In this document: piece by piece, positions 63,401 through 64,000 of the stretch
Layout of the letters: every line of letters begins with the position of its first letter
How positions within the stretch are numbered: the stretch's first letter is position 1
Assembly (NCBI RefSeq): GCF_024169515.1
Contig: NZ_JAMKCQ010000001.1
Span: 1,798,001-1,862,000, forward strand
Reading direction: 5' to 3'
DNA length: 64,000 nt
Source of the DNA: Erwinia aphidicola
Lineage (GTDB): Bacteria; Pseudomonadota; Gammaproteobacteria; Enterobacterales; Enterobacteriaceae
Notes under the pieces: generated by a model
Databases searched by the model: none
What the model was told of the DNA's origin: nothing
The model's input: only the letters and a program-made list of their open reading frames with translations
Position numbers and translations under genes: made by a program

Positions 63401-63856
63401 TTAGTCGCGTGGGGCGCTGTCAGGTAATTTGCGCAGGCTGATGGCCAGCCGGTTGTAAGCATTCATCAAACCTATGGCAATCACCATGTCGCTAATTTCT
63501 TTGTCGCTAAATTCCGCTTGCACTGCGGCAAAAACCGCATCCGGCGCGTGAGTGGTGGCAATCAGCGTCAGAGATTCGGCCCAGGCCAGCGCGGCACCTT
63601 CACGCTTAGAGAACCAGTTCCCCGCCTCTTCCCACACCTGAGTGAGCACAATTTTGTCCCACGGCATGCCCGCTTTATGTAACGCTTTGGTGTGCATATC
63701 GATACAGTAAGCGCAGCCGTTAATCTGCGAGACGCGCAGGAAGATAAGCTCGATCAGTTCTTGTGAAAGGCCGCTCTGTGCGACGTAGCCGTAGACGCCG
63801 GCCAGCGCTTTCATTCCTGCAGGTGATGTGGCATTAAAGTCGATACGTTCACTCAT
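63401..63856 (-). CDS. AhpD-like / carboxymuconolactone decarboxylase family protein
   Basis: A 151-residue helical protein with the peroxidase-type motif C48-A-Y-C51-xxx-H55 in INGCAYCIDMHTKAL. Members reduce hydroperoxides or alkylhydroperoxidase partners; the substrate here is unknown. It stands alone, with its start at 63856; the remaining 144 bp to the window end show no gene. Confidence 0.88.
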   Translation of the reverse strand: MSERIDFNATSPAGMKALAGVYGYVAQSGLSQELIELIFLRVSQINGCAYCIDMHTKALHKAGMPWDKIVLTQVWEEAGNWFSKREGAALAWAESLTLIATTHAPDAVFAAVQAEFSDKEISDMVIAIGLMNAYNRLAISLRKLPDSAPRD

Positions 63857-64000
63857 TGTCTTTTCCTCTTAGCGGGTCAGGGCGTCATTTTTACCGGTTT
63901 TATGGGTAGCCGAAAGTGCCAGGAATTGACAAAAACAGTGGTCCATCGGGGCTGGATATTGCGTTAACACGCGATTCTACCCACTCGCTCAGCGAGCAGA

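Overview
This window is chromosomal DNA from an enterobacterium of the Erwinia/Pantoea type. Many blocks keep the order known from Escherichia coli: gmk-rpoZ-spoT-trmH-recG; yicC, rph-pyrE, slmA, dut-coaBC, radC, rpmBG and mutM; kbl-tdh; yibN-grxC-secB-gpsA-cysE; cpxRA/cpxP-fieF-pfkA-sbp-cdh. The lipopolysaccharide (LPS) core cluster, however, has the waaE/wabG/wabH/waaQ/wabN gene set described in Klebsiella and Serratia rather than the E. coli set. The genus is inferred from gene order and protein resemblance; no search was run.

Layout. 1-4257: recG (cut by the window edge), trmH, spoT, rpoZ and gmk on the minus strand. 4518-15677: ligB, yicG, an orphan RcsB-like response regulator, an MFS transporter, yjdM, yicC, a DUF3574 lipoprotein, nupC, rph-pyrE, slmA and dut. 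15655-19381: coaBC, radC, rpmB-rpmG, mutM. 19384-35323: coaD and a 15-kb LPS inner/outer core region with two operons running left (waaQ-wabG-wabH, and hldD-waaF-waaC-GT4-waaL-galE), a rightward wabN-GT9 pair and a further GT9 gene. The part at about 27.8-32.3 kb is visibly AT-rich. 35554-44125: kbl-tdh, yibQ and envC (with a 3' remnant of gpmM beside envC), yibN-grxC-secB-gpsA-cysE, trmL. 44165-51192: cpxAR, cpxP, fieF, pfkA, sbp, cdh. 51254-58075: accessory metabolic and regulatory genes (YihY, a LysR/SDR pair, PhzF, GST, a MocR/LysE pair). 58115-61538: an AT-rich three-gene cassette. 61519-63856: mqo and an AhpD-like gene.

The most unusual structure is at 58115-61538. A 20-bp sequence that forms the last six codons and stop of mqo is repeated exactly 3,404 bp away, just beyond lysE. 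Between the two copies lie three tightly spaced genes: an unrecognised 240-residue protein, an IscS-like cysteine desulfurase, and an MFS exporter. This looks like an insertion that duplicated and rebuilt the mqo 3' end, carrying what may be a small sulfur-mobilising biosynthesis and export system. No integrase or transposase is visible in it.

The window also holds a family of about ten short extragenic palindromes that carry a GTAG-type end and keep their stems by paired base changes (REP-like elements), including one inverted pair and one 67-bp tandem duplication. No tRNA, rRNA, CRISPR array or insertion sequence was recognised.
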